A stretch of 64,000 bases of DNA from Algoriphagus sp. Y33 (GCF_014838715.1 NZ_CP061947.1:4826001-4890000); one strand, 5' to 3'; counted from the stretch's first letter, positions 52,374 to 61,235 are shown. The notes: a model not told the origin generated them from the letters alone. A program made the numbers and translations.

Positions 52374-54644
52374 ATGCACATGCATAGATTTAATCTAAAT
52401 AAATACTTCGTTCTGCTTTTCCTACTGCTGGTGGCAATGCCACTTTTCCTTCAGGCGCAAACTGTGCTGAATGGAAAAGTAGTGGATGCGCAGGGAAATG
52501 CAGTTCCTCATGCTACTGTATGGCCGGCTGAGCTCGCAGTTGAAGTTGCGGATGAGCAAGGTAAATTTTCACTTGCAAGACTTCCTAAAGACGGTCAAAT
52601 CAAGATCTCTGCAGTAGGATTTGAAACCATCGTAGCAAACTGGCCGCCAGGAGAAACCACGGCAACCTTTTCGCTGATAGCAGCAATTTCGGATTTGGAA
52701 ACAGTGGTGGTGACCGGGAGTTTTGAGCCGCAATCGGCCAAGCAATCGGTTTATCAAGTCCGTACGATCAGTTCTGAAGTCATCCAAAACCGTGCTCCAA
52801 GCAATATTCAGGAGGTACTGAACACAGAATTGGGAATTCGCTTTTCCCAAGACAATGCGCTTGGATCCAGCAATCTGGAACTGCTCGGTATGTCCGGTCA
52901 AAACGTGAAGATCCTGATTGACGGTATTCCGATGGTAGGCCGTCAGGGAACTTCCAACGAAATCAACATCAACCAGATCGATATCAACCGCATAGAGCGG
53001 GTTGAAATAGTGGAAGGCCCGATGTCGGTCGTCTATGGCGCAGATGCTTTAGCCGGTGTGATCAACATTATTACCAAGTCTGATAGAGTTGAGAAATTTA
53101 ATGTAAAAGCCAGAGTCCAAGAAGAAACTGTAGGCAGCGAATACAGCCCTTTTGACGGGAAAGGAACACATATCAGAAGTGTGACGGGAAGCTACCGCTT
53201 AAAAAACTGGGACTTTGGAGCCTCTTTCTCACAGAATAATTTCGGCGGATGGAAAGGTGAAAAAACAGACAGAGAATATGAATGGCTCCCCAAAGAACAG
53301 AATTTCTTTAATCTCAAAACAGGTTGGGGAAGCAAATCCTTAAACTTGGAATATCAACTGGATTTTTTGGATGAGACGGTATTCGCTTATGGCCCCGAGG
53401 CCAGGTTAGAAATCCTCGATCAAGAATTCATCACCTCCCGCTGGATGCATAGACTCAGTGGAAGATGGGATACCAATTCCAAATTTGGTATGACATGGCA
53501 GGGAGCATTTACCGATTACAGCAGAGAAAGCCAGACTTGGGTGAGCAATGTCCGAACCGGCGAGCATTACCAATCCCAAGCTCCCGGAGCAAATACCACC
53601 ATTGACTACAAAGGTTTCAGCTGGAGAATGATCGGGGACTGGAAGATCGCTGACCGCTTCAAACTGCAGCCCGGAATAGACCTGAATACAGAGACCGGTT
53701 CAGGAGAAAGAATTGAAGAAAATGAAGGCATTCAAGACTATGCCATATTTCTATCAGGAGAATGGACACCTTTCAACGCAATCAAGATAAAGCCGGGAAT
53801 TCGCAAAAACTGGAATTCTGCATACGATGCGCCAGCTCTGATTCCTTCGTTGAATACCAAGTTTGTGCTGAGTGAAAATCTGGATTTAAGATTGGCGTAC
53901 GCCAATGGCTTCAGAGCACCATCGATCCGTGAATTGTATTTCAACTTCTTTGACGCAAGTCACAGCATCACAGGCAACCCCGACTTGAAAGCAGAGACCT
54001 CAAATAGCTTTAATGGTTCCCTGGACTGGAAAGCGCAAATCAATCCAAACTGGAGGATTTCAACGGTTTTGGGGGCTTTTTACAATAACGTAAAAGACCG
54101 AATCGCATACGGCCAGGATCCTAGCAATATTCAAGTCACCACGCTCTTCAATGTAGAACGGTACAAGACAACAGGTTTTACGCTGAACCATACAGAGTCC
54201 TTCAAAAATCTCTCCGCCAATGTGGGCTTCTCATACATCGGCAGATACAATCTCCTTTCTCAAGAACAGACCATAGTGCCGGAAATGAGCTGGACACCTG
54301 AGGTAAATACAAATCTGACCTATCAGTTTTTACCATGGAAAACCACAGCCACACTTTATTACAAATGGACAGGTGCGCTGCCGGGATACGAAACGGTCGC
54401 TGACTCAAATGGCAATCCCTCTGCCAGAGAAATCATGCTTGACGGATACCATTGGATGGACATTTCTTTCAAAAAAGACATAGGCAGACACTTATCAGTA
54501 AATGCCGGTGCCAGAAATATGCTGGATGTAAAACAGATCAGTAGCACTTCCGGAGGCGGAGACGCCCATGGAGGTGGAGCCCAAAGACCGGTAGGCTACG
54601 GAAGATCATATTTCCTCGGCCTCACTTATCAATTAAATAAATAA
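52374..54644 (+). CDS. TonB-dependent heme receptor
   Basis: Outer-membrane receptor of 756 residues. It has a signal peptide (ending LFLQAQ), a CarboxypepD_reg-like leader (LNGKVVDAQGNAVPHATVW), a plug with VVVTGSFEPQSAKQSVYQVRTI and VEIVEGPMSVVYGADALAGVINIITK, and a 22-strand-type barrel. Barrel segments include YANGFRAPSIRELYFNFFDASHSITGNPDLKAETS (region near residues 505-540), which contains the FRAP...NPDL pattern of heme/siderophore receptors. The C-terminus ends in YFLGLTYQLNK. A His-containing GGGDAHGGGAQR loop sits near the end. Heme as the ligand is inferred from the operon. The start could also be the ATG at 52380. Confidence 0.9.
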   Translation: MHMHRFNLNKYFVLLFLLLVAMPLFLQAQTVLNGKVVDAQGNAVPHATVWPAELAVEVADEQGKFSLARLPKDGQIKISAVGFETIVANWPPGETTATFSLIAAISDLETVVVTGSFEPQSAKQSVYQVRTISSEVIQNRAPSNIQEVLNTELGIRFSQDNALGSSNLELLGMSGQNVKILIDGIPMVGRQGTSNEININQIDINRIERVEIVEGPMSVVYGADALAGVINIITKSDRVEKFNVKARVQEETVGSEYSPFDGKGTHIRSVTGSYRLKNWDFGASFSQNNFGGWKGEKTDREYEWLPKEQNFFNLKTGWGSKSLNLEYQLDFLDETVFAYGPEARLEILDQEFITSRWMHRLSGRWDTNSKFGMTWQGAFTDYSRESQTWVSNVRTGEHYQSQAPGANTTIDYKGFSWRMIGDWKIADRFKLQPGIDLNTETGSGERIEENEGIQDYAIFLSGEWTPFNAIKIKPGIRKNWNSAYDAPALIPSLNTKFVLSENLDLRLAYANGFRAPSIRELYFNFFDASHSITGNPDLKAETSNSFNGSLDWKAQINPNWRISTVLGAFYNNVKDRIAYGQDPSNIQVTTLFNVERYKTTGFTLNHTESFKNLSANVGFSYIGRYNLLSQEQTIVPEMSWTPEVNTNLTYQFLPWKTTATLYYKWTGALPGYETVADSNGNPSAREIMLDGYHWMDISFKKDIGRHLSVNAGARNMLDVKQISSTSGGGDAHGGGAQRPVGYGRSYFLGLTYQLNK

Positions 54645-54667
54645 CTAATTCTCCAAACTTAAACACA

Positions 54668-55723
54668 ATGCAACAGTATCGATTTCTAACTTTTACAGCC
54701 CTAATGGCTAGCGTAACGCTCCTCTCATCATGCAATGATGATGATACTCCAGAACCTGTGGTGGTACCTCCCACAGAGTCGGGTCTGATCGAAGTGAATG
54801 GTGGCGGAGCAGCTTATCCCAATACCGCATACATCCAATTCCGAACTGGCACTCAGACGGCAGTAGCCAGAGAATCATGGGATCTTGCCTTCTCCACAGG
54901 ATCTGACTTTAAAGTTTTGATCAACGGAACTACAGGAGCCATGGCTTCTGCTACCGGAGAAACTGATATCAATACAGTATCTGCTGCGGATATGACAGCA
55001 GCTGATTCTGCTGCTTTGGTATTAAGCTTCACTAACCTAGTAGGAATTCAACACGTGGACGATGCGTCTAACCCACTTTCAAGTCCAACGATTTCTACAG
55101 TAAGTGCTACGGAAGAAAGCAATGAAGTTTACTTTCTTTCGAGAGGTGCCAGCGCAGTCGATGCAAAACCTCTTAAGAAAATTAGAATCATCAGAAACGG
55201 TGAAGGCTATACGCTTCAGCATGCGGATGCAGATGCTACTGCTTTTGTCAGTGTGGATATTGCGAAGAACAACGACCTAAACTTTGTTTATTTCAGTTTT
55301 GAAGATGGCATTGTAGACGTAGAGCCAGGCAAAGCGTCTTGGGATATAGCATGGACTGCAGGTACCTCATCCACAAGTTTTGGAGGCGCACCTTTGGCAT
55401 ATTTCTTCCAAGATCTAGTTTATCATAATATATATGGTGGCGCAGGAGCTGCTCAGGTCCTTGAAGAAGATATTGCTTATGAAAACTTTACAGAACAAGA
55501 TGCTGAGACACTCACTTTCAATACCACAGATAGATTGACTATTGGTTCAAGCTGGAGGACAACACAGCCTTCAGAAACTCCTCCGCACGCTTTTGATACG
55601 ATATATTACATTGTTAAAGACTCCGAAGGAAATATCTACAAAGTAAGATTCCTATCTCTTACCAAAGACGGTGAAAGAGGCAAGCCAAGCTTGGAATTCG
55701 AGCTTGTATCGGATACACAATAA
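54668..55723 (+). CDS. hmuY: HmuY-family heme-binding lipoprotein
   Basis: Surface or secreted heme-binding protein, 351 residues. Lipobox region LLSSC, then acidic NDDDTPEP, which resembles a surface-export signal. The HmuY pattern is visible: YIQFRTGTQTAVARESWDLAFSTGSDFKVLINGTTG near residues 55-90, and VEPGKASWDIAWTAGTSS. A long C-terminal part includes FDTIYYIVKDSEGNIYKVRFLSL. HmuY proteins take heme from host or environment and pass it to the TonB receptor, encoded 23 bp upstream. The protein is longer than the Porphyromonas form because it holds a duplicated-looking second half. A terminator follows. Confidence 0.86.
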   Translation: MQQYRFLTFTALMASVTLLSSCNDDDTPEPVVVPPTESGLIEVNGGGAAYPNTAYIQFRTGTQTAVARESWDLAFSTGSDFKVLINGTTGAMASATGETDINTVSAADMTAADSAALVLSFTNLVGIQHVDDASNPLSSPTISTVSATEESNEVYFLSRGASAVDAKPLKKIRIIRNGEGYTLQHADADATAFVSVDIAKNNDLNFVYFSFEDGIVDVEPGKASWDIAWTAGTSSTSFGGAPLAYFFQDLVYHNIYGGAGAAQVLEEDIAYENFTEQDAETLTFNTTDRLTIGSSWRTTQPSETPPHAFDTIYYIVKDSEGNIYKVRFLSLTKDGERGKPSLEFELVSDTQ

Positions 55724-55752
55724 CAATTATTAGGTTCAATATTTCGGAAAGG

Positions 55753-55785
55753 CCAGGGATAGCGAAAGCTGTTCTTGGTTTTTTT
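55753..55785 (+). terminator. Terminator of the heme operon
   Basis: An 11-bp stem containing G-T pairs (55753-55763 with 55768-55778) encloses a GAAA tetraloop and is followed by seven Ts. It closes the operon 29 bases after the hmuY stop. Confidence 0.82.
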
Positions 55786-56166
55786 ATTTTTAACCGCTGA
55801 GGTCACGGAGGATTACACAGAGGTCACAGAGGAAATGTGAGATACACGGAGCGGTTGGAGTTAAAAGTGTAAAAGGTTAATAGATTAAGGGTTAAAGGGG
55901 ATGGAGGTTGAGGGATTGGATGATCACAGACTATACTGTTATCCTGCTTCTCCAGAAGCTGGACTTTTCCCTTTATTTTTTCTAATTAAAGCCCCAAAGC
56001 AAGATAGTTTTAATGGAGCAATGATGGCCATTTATAAACTGCGTGCTCAGCAAAACCTCTGTTTACCTTGTGGTTTAGAAAATGATCAATTTTCAAATTC
56101 AATGGTCAAGGGCAAGCCAACAATAATCTTTGCGCTCCTCTGTGCACTTTGTGGTTTAGAAAAGCC
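55786..56166. repeat. Intergenic region with short repeats, no convincing gene
   Basis: The left part has GAGGTCAC and CAGAGG strings repeated every 9-12 bases. A 27-base motif beginning CCTCTGT and ending GTGGTTTAGAAAA occurs at 56056-56082 and again at 56137-56163 (24 of 27 positions match, 81 bp apart). The left strings look like inverse copies of the same theme. Confidence 0.5.
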
Positions 56167-56646
56167 TCAATCCAAAATCCTTCTGGCAAAAAGAAAAGCA
56201 TTTGACCAATATCGGTTGCTCAAGTAATCCTCGGACACACCGAGCGAAGTGGAAGAGTGGATAAAACGGACATCTCCCCGTGAAGTCTCAGTCACGATTC
56301 CGGAATGGGTCACCCCCTTCTTTTTTTTCCCCGTAGCAAAAAATAATATATCACCGGGTTTGATCTCGTTGGTGCGGATACTCTTACCCATTTTGCTTTG
56401 ATCTGCCGAAATTCTGGGCATGGTAACTCCTACGGAATAAAAAGAATGATAAACTAAAGCAGAGCAATCCATCCCCGAGCGGGTAGTTCCACCATACCTA
56501 TAGGGAGTTCCCGTATAGCTTCTAGCAGTCTGAATCACAGTATTAAAAGGCTCATTCGCTACTTTCTTTTTGGATGCGCAGGATGCGGCAAGCATCAATC
56601 CTAAAACAAGAAAAAAAGCGGTAAAACGGAATTGTTTGCGCAGCAT
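56167..56646 (-). CDS. NlpC/P60 cell-wall peptidase lipoprotein (C40)
   Basis: A 159-residue lipoprotein with lipobox MLAASC. The NlpC/P60 domain cleaves gamma-D-glutamyl-diamino acid bonds in peptidoglycan. Visible active-site elements are YRYGGTTRSGMDCSALVYHSF (nucleophile Cys) and GVTHSGIVTETSRG (catalytic His), with FIHSSTSLGVSEDYL supplying the third polar position. The ATG at 56646 is used; the longer start at 56694 would place a basic stretch before the signal. The protein is likely to act in wall turnover, as the short Spr-like lipoproteins do. Confidence 0.88.
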   Translation of the reverse strand: MLRKQFRFTAFFLVLGLMLAASCASKKKVANEPFNTVIQTARSYTGTPYRYGGTTRSGMDCSALVYHSFYSVGVTMPRISADQSKMGKSIRTNEIKPGDILFFATGKKKKGVTHSGIVTETSRGDVRFIHSSTSLGVSEDYLSNRYWSNAFLFARRILD

Positions 56647-56753
56647 AGTGGTTTTTGTTCTTTCAAGTATAAGTCGAAGCCGAACAGGAATCAATCTTTT
56701 TTTGTCAAAAAAAGCGTTTCATTTCCTTACCTTAACGAAAGCAATTGAAGATT

Positions 56754-56993
56754 ATGAGCAAAGAAGAATTCACCAATCTTCCTTTCCACAAAAAAATAGC
56801 AACCCTCTACACCGAAGGTACTTTCGTTGTGGCTATCCGCTATTACAAGCATAAGGTGAATTTGTATTTGCTGGAAAATGAATACGTGGAGGTATTCTAC
56901 AATCACAAGCAGGACAAAATCGATAAGATTGACTTTTTGCCACGCGATCATACAAGAATGAAATTCTATCTGGATCAGATTAAGCTGGCGTAG
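56754..56993 (+). CDS. Small conserved-looking hypothetical protein, 79 residues
   Basis: No function is recognised. The product (MSKEEFTNLPFHKKIATLYT...) has alternating strands with FVVAIRYYKHKVNLYLLENEYVEVFYN, no signal and no span. It has the look of the small cytoplasmic proteins found across Cytophagales, and the frame has good codon character with an ATG 108 bases from the divergent NlpC gene. A TTG at 56745 would add three residues and is not preferred. A decamer-repeat region follows. Confidence 0.55.
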   Translation: MSKEEFTNLPFHKKIATLYTEGTFVVAIRYYKHKVNLYLLENEYVEVFYNHKQDKIDKIDFLPRDHTRMKFYLDQIKLA

Positions 56994-57028
56994 TATCTTC
57001 CCGTTAAAGTCTAATTGACAAAAATTTT

Positions 57029-57276
57029 CCCGCTGATTTACGCCGAAAAAGACTTCAATTTCCCCGCTGATACGCGCTGAAAATACGCTGATCTTCGCTG
57101 ATTTTTTATTCCCAAGCCTAAGCATCTGCGAAAATCTGCGCTTGTTATCTGCGTCAATCTGCGGGAGACAGGATATAATCTTCGTAAATTATCTGCTTTT
57201 ATCTGCGGGCAAGAAACTTAAATTGCCAGTCGTTTATAATCTGTTAGAGTTATCCGCAACAATCTGCGGGAAATCA
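57029..57276. repeat. Decamer-periodic repeat region upstream of ddl
   Basis: The left half repeats CGCTGATNNN about every 10 bases (four to five units). The right half repeats ATCTGCGNNN every 10 bases in several pairs (for example 57122-57170, and again near 57190-57210 and 57250-57276). The halves are partly inverse to each other (CCCGCTGATTTACGC against CCCGCAGATTGACGC). No coding potential is seen. Confidence 0.65.
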
Positions 57277-57317
57277 CGAAAAATTCAAGTAATTCGTACC
57301 GTTAATTCTAATACCTA

Positions 57318-58301
57318 ATGAAGAGAAAAATCGCCCTGGTGACAGGTGGATATACTGGAGAATCTGTGATTTCTCTGAAAAGTGCCGCTGTGGTGGAAAA
57401 AACCATTGACCGAAATCTTTACGACGTTTACAAAATTCTGATTTATCCTGGGGATTGGCATTTTCTTTCCGTTTCGGGAGAAAAAATTCCGATAGATCTG
57501 AATGACTTCAGCATCCGGATTGGCGATGATAAAATCACGTTTGATGGAGTCTTCAATATCCTTCATGGTTCACCGGGAGAAGATGGGAAACTCGCAGGCT
57601 ATTTCGATATGATCGGATTACCCTATACGACCTGCGATCAATTAACATCTGCTATCACCATGAACAAAGGCTACACCAAAGCCATTGTGGATGATATAGA
57701 GGAATTGCACATTGCCAAATCGCTTCAGCTTTTTGAAAACTCTCCGGCAAATCTCAAACGGGTGGGAAATGAGCTGACCCTACCGCTTTTCATCAAGCCT
57801 AACAATGGCGGGAGTTCCATTGGCATGAGCAAAGTAAAAACCTGGGAAGAATTGCCGGAAGCCTTGGAAAAAGCCTTTGCAGAAGATTCACAGGTATTGG
57901 TGGAAGAATTCGTATCCGGTCGTGAGTTTTCGATTGGATGCTACAGAGGAAAGGGAGAAATCACCGTTCTTCCGGCCACTGAGATCGTCAGTAGCAAAGA
58001 GTTTTTTGATTACGAAGCTAAATACGTTGCCGGTGTAACGGAAGAAATCACTCCCGGTAGACAATCAGAGGAAGAGTCAACTCGCGTGAATCGTATTATC
58101 CCAAAAATCTATGAAAAGCTCAACTGTAAAGGTGCTGTCCGCATTGACTATTTTCTTCAAAATGAAACCGGAAAATTCTATTTTATCGAAATAAACACGG
58201 TGCCGGGGCAAACTGAAACTAGTCTGATTTCCCAGCAAGTACGGGCAATCGGAATGGAAGTGAGGGATTTTTATACGGAGTTGATTGAAGAGATGTTTTG
58301 A
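57318..58301 (+). CDS. ddl: D-alanine--D-alanine ligase
   Basis: Makes the D-Ala-D-Ala end of the peptidoglycan stem peptide; cytoplasmic ATP-grasp enzyme of 327 residues. It has KIALVTGGYTGESVISLKSA, GVFNILHGSPGEDGKLAGYFDM, the ATP-grasp core LPLFIKPNNGGSSIGMSKV, EEFVSGREFSIGCYRG, and the metal/substrate loop FYFIEINTVPGQTETSLISQQ. All key parts are present. The symbol covers a Bacteroidota-type single ligase. It stands alone after the decamer repeats and shares a terminator with metK. Confidence 0.94.
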   Translation: MKRKIALVTGGYTGESVISLKSAAVVEKTIDRNLYDVYKILIYPGDWHFLSVSGEKIPIDLNDFSIRIGDDKITFDGVFNILHGSPGEDGKLAGYFDMIGLPYTTCDQLTSAITMNKGYTKAIVDDIEELHIAKSLQLFENSPANLKRVGNELTLPLFIKPNNGGSSIGMSKVKTWEELPEALEKAFAEDSQVLVEEFVSGREFSIGCYRGKGEITVLPATEIVSSKEFFDYEAKYVAGVTEEITPGRQSEEESTRVNRIIPKIYEKLNCKGAVRIDYFLQNETGKFYFIEINTVPGQTETSLISQQVRAIGMEVRDFYTELIEEMF

Positions 58302-58312
58302 AGACCGAAGTT

Positions 58313-58353
58313 AAAAACAAAGGCTTCCAGTTCTTCCGGAAGCCTTTGTTTTT
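58313..58353. terminator. Bidirectional terminator between ddl and metK
   Basis: A perfect 16-bp stem (58313-58328 with 58338-58353) and 9-base loop with A and T runs at its ends. The right arm covers part of the metK stop codon, so the hairpin ends both convergent genes. Confidence 0.88.
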
Positions 58354-59605
58354 ATAGCTCAAATGCTTTTTTTATTCTGTCCACGTAGTCCAGTTTTTCC
58401 CACGTGAACAACTCAACATCAAGTTTGATCTCATCCCTGTAAGGGGAATAGAAAGTTTTGGTCACGACTTCATTGGTTCTCCCCATGTGACCATAAGCGG
58501 CAGTTTCTTCATAGATAGGATTTCTCAGCTTTAAGCGTTGCTCGATCGCATATGGACGCATATCGAAAATTTCCTCAATTTTCTTCGCTATAGCCCCATC
58601 GCTTGAGTTCACTTTGGCAGTTCCGTAAGTATTGATGTAAATACCCATTGGCTTAGCTACTCCGATAGCGTAAGAAACCTGTACCAAAACCTCATCTGCA
58701 ACTCCTGCCGCAACCATATTCTTAGCAATATGACGCGTAGCATAGGCAGCAGAGCGGTCTACTTTCGAAGGATCTTTTCCTGAAAAAGCCCCTCCACCAT
58801 GAGCGCCCTTTCCCCCATAAGTATCCACAATGATTTTTCTACCCGTCAGACCAGTGTCTCCATGTGGTCCGCCAATTACAAATTTCCCTGTTGGGTTGAT
58901 GTGGTACTTAATTTCTGAAGTGAAAAGCTTCTGAATTTCCGGCTTCAGTTTCGCTACCACTCTTGGAATCAAGATGGAAATGATATCTGATTTGATTTTC
59001 GCAAGCATTTTTTCCTCTTCGTCAAAATCATCATGCTGCGTGGAAACTACAATAGCCTCAATCCGCTGAGGTACATTATCGTCACTGTATTCTATAGTCA
59101 CCTGAGCTTTTGAGTCAGGCCGGATATAGGTGATATCTTTATTCTCTCTTCTCAGTTCTGCCAATTCACGAAGGATCATATGAGAAAGATCCAAAGCCAA
59201 TGGCATGTAATTTTCGGTTTCGTTGGTAGCATAGCCAAACATCATCCCCTGATCTCCCGCACCCTGCTCCTCAGGACTCTGACGAACTACACCTTGATTG
59301 ATTTCGGAAGACTGCTCATGAATTGCAGAAAGCACTCCGCATGAGTTCCCTTCAAACATGTATTCGCTTTTGGTGTAGCCGATTCTATTGATCACATCAC
59401 GCGCGATTTTCTGTACATCCAAGTAGATATCGGAATTCACCTCACCTGCAAGAATCACCTGACCTGTTGTGACCAATGTCTCACAAGCTACTTTAGAGTT
59501 TGGGTCAAAAGCCAAAAAATTGTCAATTAACGCGTCAGAAATTTGATCTGCGATTTTATCAGGATGCCCCTCAGAAACGGACTCTGAGGTAAATAGATAT
59601 GCCAT
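58352..59605 (-). CDS. metK: S-adenosylmethionine synthase
   Basis: Makes S-adenosylmethionine from methionine and ATP in the cytoplasm. The 417-residue product has the full MetK set: [24 protein letters not shown], the hexapeptide GAGDQG in [35 protein letters not shown], and [19 protein letters not shown] with its P-loop. Bacteroidota enzymes are slightly longer than E. coli MetK, and this fits. The ATG at 59605 is used; the in-frame start at 59644 adds 13 unlikely residues. No SAM riboswitch was recognised upstream. Confidence 0.96.
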   Translation of the reverse strand: MAYLFTSESVSEGHPDKIADQISDALIDNFLAFDPNSKVACETLVTTGQVILAGEVNSDIYLDVQKIARDVINRIGYTKSEYMFEGNSCGVLSAIHEQSSEINQGVVRQSPEEQGAGDQGMMFGYATNETENYMPLALDLSHMILRELAELRRENKDITYIRPDSKAQVTIEYSDDNVPQRIEAIVVSTQHDDFDEEEKMLAKIKSDIISILIPRVVAKLKPEIQKLFTSEIKYHINPTGKFVIGGPHGDTGLTGRKIIVDTYGGKGAHGGGAFSGKDPSKVDRSAAYATRHIAKNMVAAGVADEVLVQVSYAIGVAKPMGIYINTYGTAKVNSSDGAIAKKIEEIFDMRPYAIEQRLKLRNPIYEETAAYGHMGRTNEVVTKTFYSPYRDEIKLDVELFTWEKLDYVDRIKKAFEL

Positions 59606-59641
59606 AAATAAATGTTGGTAATACGTATTGTAAAGGAAGTC

Positions 59642-59649
59642 CAAAAATA
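59642..59649 (-). promoter_or_regulatory. Candidate -7 box of metK
   Basis: On the minus strand TATTTTTG matches TAnnTTTG, 36 bases before the metK ATG. No good TTTG is found at the proper distance. Confidence 0.35.
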
Positions 59650-59742
59650 CGGGAACCGGGTGAAATAAAAAACCGGAAAAAGGAGATTAGGGAGGCTGAT
59701 ATAGACACAATCATTTAATTTCTTAATTCTTCCGGGAAGTAT

Positions 59743-59811
59743 TCAAGACTCATAAAGTAAAACAGTGGGAATGATCAGGATTGCATTATAGACTGCGTGG
59801 AACAAAATCGC
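59743..59811 (-). pseudogene. Detached C-terminal end of the CPBP protease gene
   Basis: Directly after the amber stop of the CPBP gene the same frame continues with AILFHAVYNAILIIPTVLLY and ES before a TGA at 59743-59745. FHAVYN is the fourth conserved CPBP motif, so this is clearly the lost end of the upstream gene. Confidence 0.7.
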
Positions 59812-60393
59812 CTACCAAATCCCATGAGTGAGCCGAATATAGCTGAGAATCAACCCTATGAAAAACTGAGCCGCTACCAGAAAAGGAATCCAGTAAAAAT
59901 GGTCTGCTAATTCAAAATTAGAAAAATTTCCCAAATGGATTAAAGCGAAGAAAGTTGAGGAGATGAAGACAACAAATTTGAGGTTCGGGGGCTGCTGTCG
60001 CATTACTCTAATTAGCAGGTAGACAAGGTAAACTACAAATACAGCTGTTACATACCATTGTTGACTAATCATTAGAATAGACATGCCCAACCCCCAGCAA
60101 ATAGATGTTATTTTCAAATCAAGATGAAGTCTAAAAATCAATTCCTCTAGTAAAGGAGCCAAGAAAACCACAGCAAAAACTACCTGCAACTTGTTCTCAG
60201 CCAGCATTTGTTCCATTATTGAATCAAACTGATCTGCGCCTAACCAATCCATCAAAAAGGCAAATGGAATAGCAAAAGCCAATACAACAATTAGCAGCCC
60301 CAAAAAACTTCTTGCGGGCATTTTGGTATAGGAATCAGACTTAGTTGGATTTTTTAAGAATGCCAGAAAATCTTTAAAAACAGGCTGAAGCAT
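59812..60393 (-). CDS. CPBP intramembrane protease, truncated by in-frame TAG
   Basis: A 193-residue membrane protein of the CPBP (Abi/CAAX-protease) group. Motif 1 LAPLLEELIFRLHL holds the catalytic Glu-Glu-x3-Arg, and motif 2 SSTFFALIHLGNF holds a catalytic His. The protein ends at GIW followed by TAG, and the frame goes on to code the missing motif (see 59743-59811). The stop could be a G-to-A change in TGG, a sequencing error or a recent inactivation. Without the last His/Asn motif activity is doubtful. About six spans are visible. Its function in the host is unknown. Confidence 0.78.
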   Translation of the reverse strand: MLQPVFKDFLAFLKNPTKSDSYTKMPARSFLGLLIVVLAFAIPFAFLMDWLGADQFDSIMEQMLAENKLQVVFAVVFLAPLLEELIFRLHLDLKITSICWGLGMSILMISQQWYVTAVFVVYLVYLLIRVMRQQPPNLKFVVFISSTFFALIHLGNFSNFELADHFYWIPFLVAAQFFIGLILSYIRLTHGIW

Positions 60394-60460
60394 TTGAAAT
60401 AATAGAAGCGTTAAAAATGAAATTCCCTCAATTTAACAAACCAGCCTAAACCCTCAAAAA

Positions 60461-61039
60461 TCAACCTGGTTTTTTCACCAGCCCCTCGGTGATCTCATTC
60501 ATCGCTTTCACCTTGTATTCAAAATCGCCTTTCAAAGTATCGCGATATGCGTTCAGATTATTTAGCAAGTCGTCCAATTCATCCGGAAGCACCTCTTCCA
60601 GCAGCTGACGGAGTCGCTTGGCAGCTGTAGGGGATTTGCCGTTGGTACTGATAGCGATCTTCAGGTTTCCTTTAGTGACAATTCCACCCAAATAGAAATC
60701 ACATAAATCCGGCGTATCAGCCACATTTACCAAAAGAAAACGCTCTTTGGCTTCATCTCTGATCTGTCTATTAACACCCTTATCATCAGTGGCAGCAATT
60801 ACTATATGCTTGCCTCCAAGATACTTCTCATGGTAAACATCCTCAATCATAGTCACAGAATCCGTACTTGAAGCAAGATCCAAAAAAGATTGGGAGAATT
60901 CTCTCGAAACTGCCGTCACCTGAGCATTTGGGCTTGATTTCAGTAAAAATTGCAGCTTTTCCGTACCCACATTTCCCCCACCTACTAATAAAGTATTGAG
61001 CTCATGGACTTTTAAGAATATGGGATATAAGTGGTTCAT
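60461..61039 (-). CDS. Precorrin-2 dehydrogenase / sirohydrochlorin ferrochelatase (Met8/CysG-N)
   Basis: A 192-residue enzyme that oxidises precorrin-2 and inserts iron to make siroheme. The Rossmann NAD site is TLLVGGGNVGTEKLQFLL, followed by HIVIAATDDKGVNRQIRDEAK, LLVNVADTPDLCDFYLGGIVTKGNLKIAISTNGKSPTAAKRLRQ (in the region near residues 98-142), and a helical C-terminus. It is the N-terminal half of E. coli CysG as a separate protein; the other half is cobA, the upstream gene on the same strand, 219 bp away. Siroheme is needed by the reductase at 62026-64000. A heptad repeat abuts its start codon. Confidence 0.9.
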   Translation of the reverse strand: MNHLYPIFLKVHELNTLLVGGGNVGTEKLQFLLKSSPNAQVTAVSREFSQSFLDLASSTDSVTMIEDVYHEKYLGGKHIVIAATDDKGVNRQIRDEAKERFLLVNVADTPDLCDFYLGGIVTKGNLKIAISTNGKSPTAAKRLRQLLEEVLPDELDDLLNNLNAYRDTLKGDFEYKVKAMNEITEGLVKKPG

Positions 61040-61042
61040 TTT

Positions 61043-61126
61043 TTAAGAATCAAGATGTTAGAATCAAGACAATAGACCTACTGAAACTTTATTATTCGAA
61101 ATTCAGTATTCATCATTCGAAATTAA
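61043..61126. repeat. Heptad-periodic repeat in the siroheme gene leader
   Basis: Twelve 7-base units with one phase: TTAAGAA, TCAAGAT, GTTAGAA, TCAAGAC, AATAGAC and others, then TTATTCG, AAATTCA, GTATTCA, TCATTCG, AAATTAA. Read on the gene strand, the units next to the start are TCTTGA/TTCTAAC-like, as in the ribH leader. The array ends 3 bases from the ATG at 61039. Confidence 0.7.
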
Positions 61127-61154
61127 GATGAAAGCGCAAAGTACATTTTCGAAT

Positions 61155-61204
61155 CCCCAAAGAGGCCATTTCGACCGAGGAACGAGAGAGAAATCTCCTC
61201 GAAG
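61155..61204. repeat. Short intergenic repeat with ATTTC...GAAAT ends
   Basis: A stretch of about 50 bp in which ATTTCGACCGAGGAACGAGA is followed by GAGAAATCTCC. It resembles a class of short Bacteroidota intergenic repeats known for this string; no second copy is in the window. Confidence 0.4.
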
Positions 61205-61235
61205 TTTTTGTTTAGAATACGATATACTTTATCAA

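Noticed and set aside
55901..56227. 108-residue plus-strand reading frame
   Set aside because: It consists largely of the repeated CCTCTGT...GTGGTTTAGAAAA motif and runs into the NlpC gene on the other strand. The composition is not protein-like.
57029..57276. Possible CRISPR array
   Set aside because: Units are about 10 bases with no spacers of constant length and no cas genes nearby.
59606..59742. SAM riboswitch upstream of metK
   Set aside because: No SAM-I or SAM-II core pattern or pseudoknot could be recognised; only a -7 box is seen.
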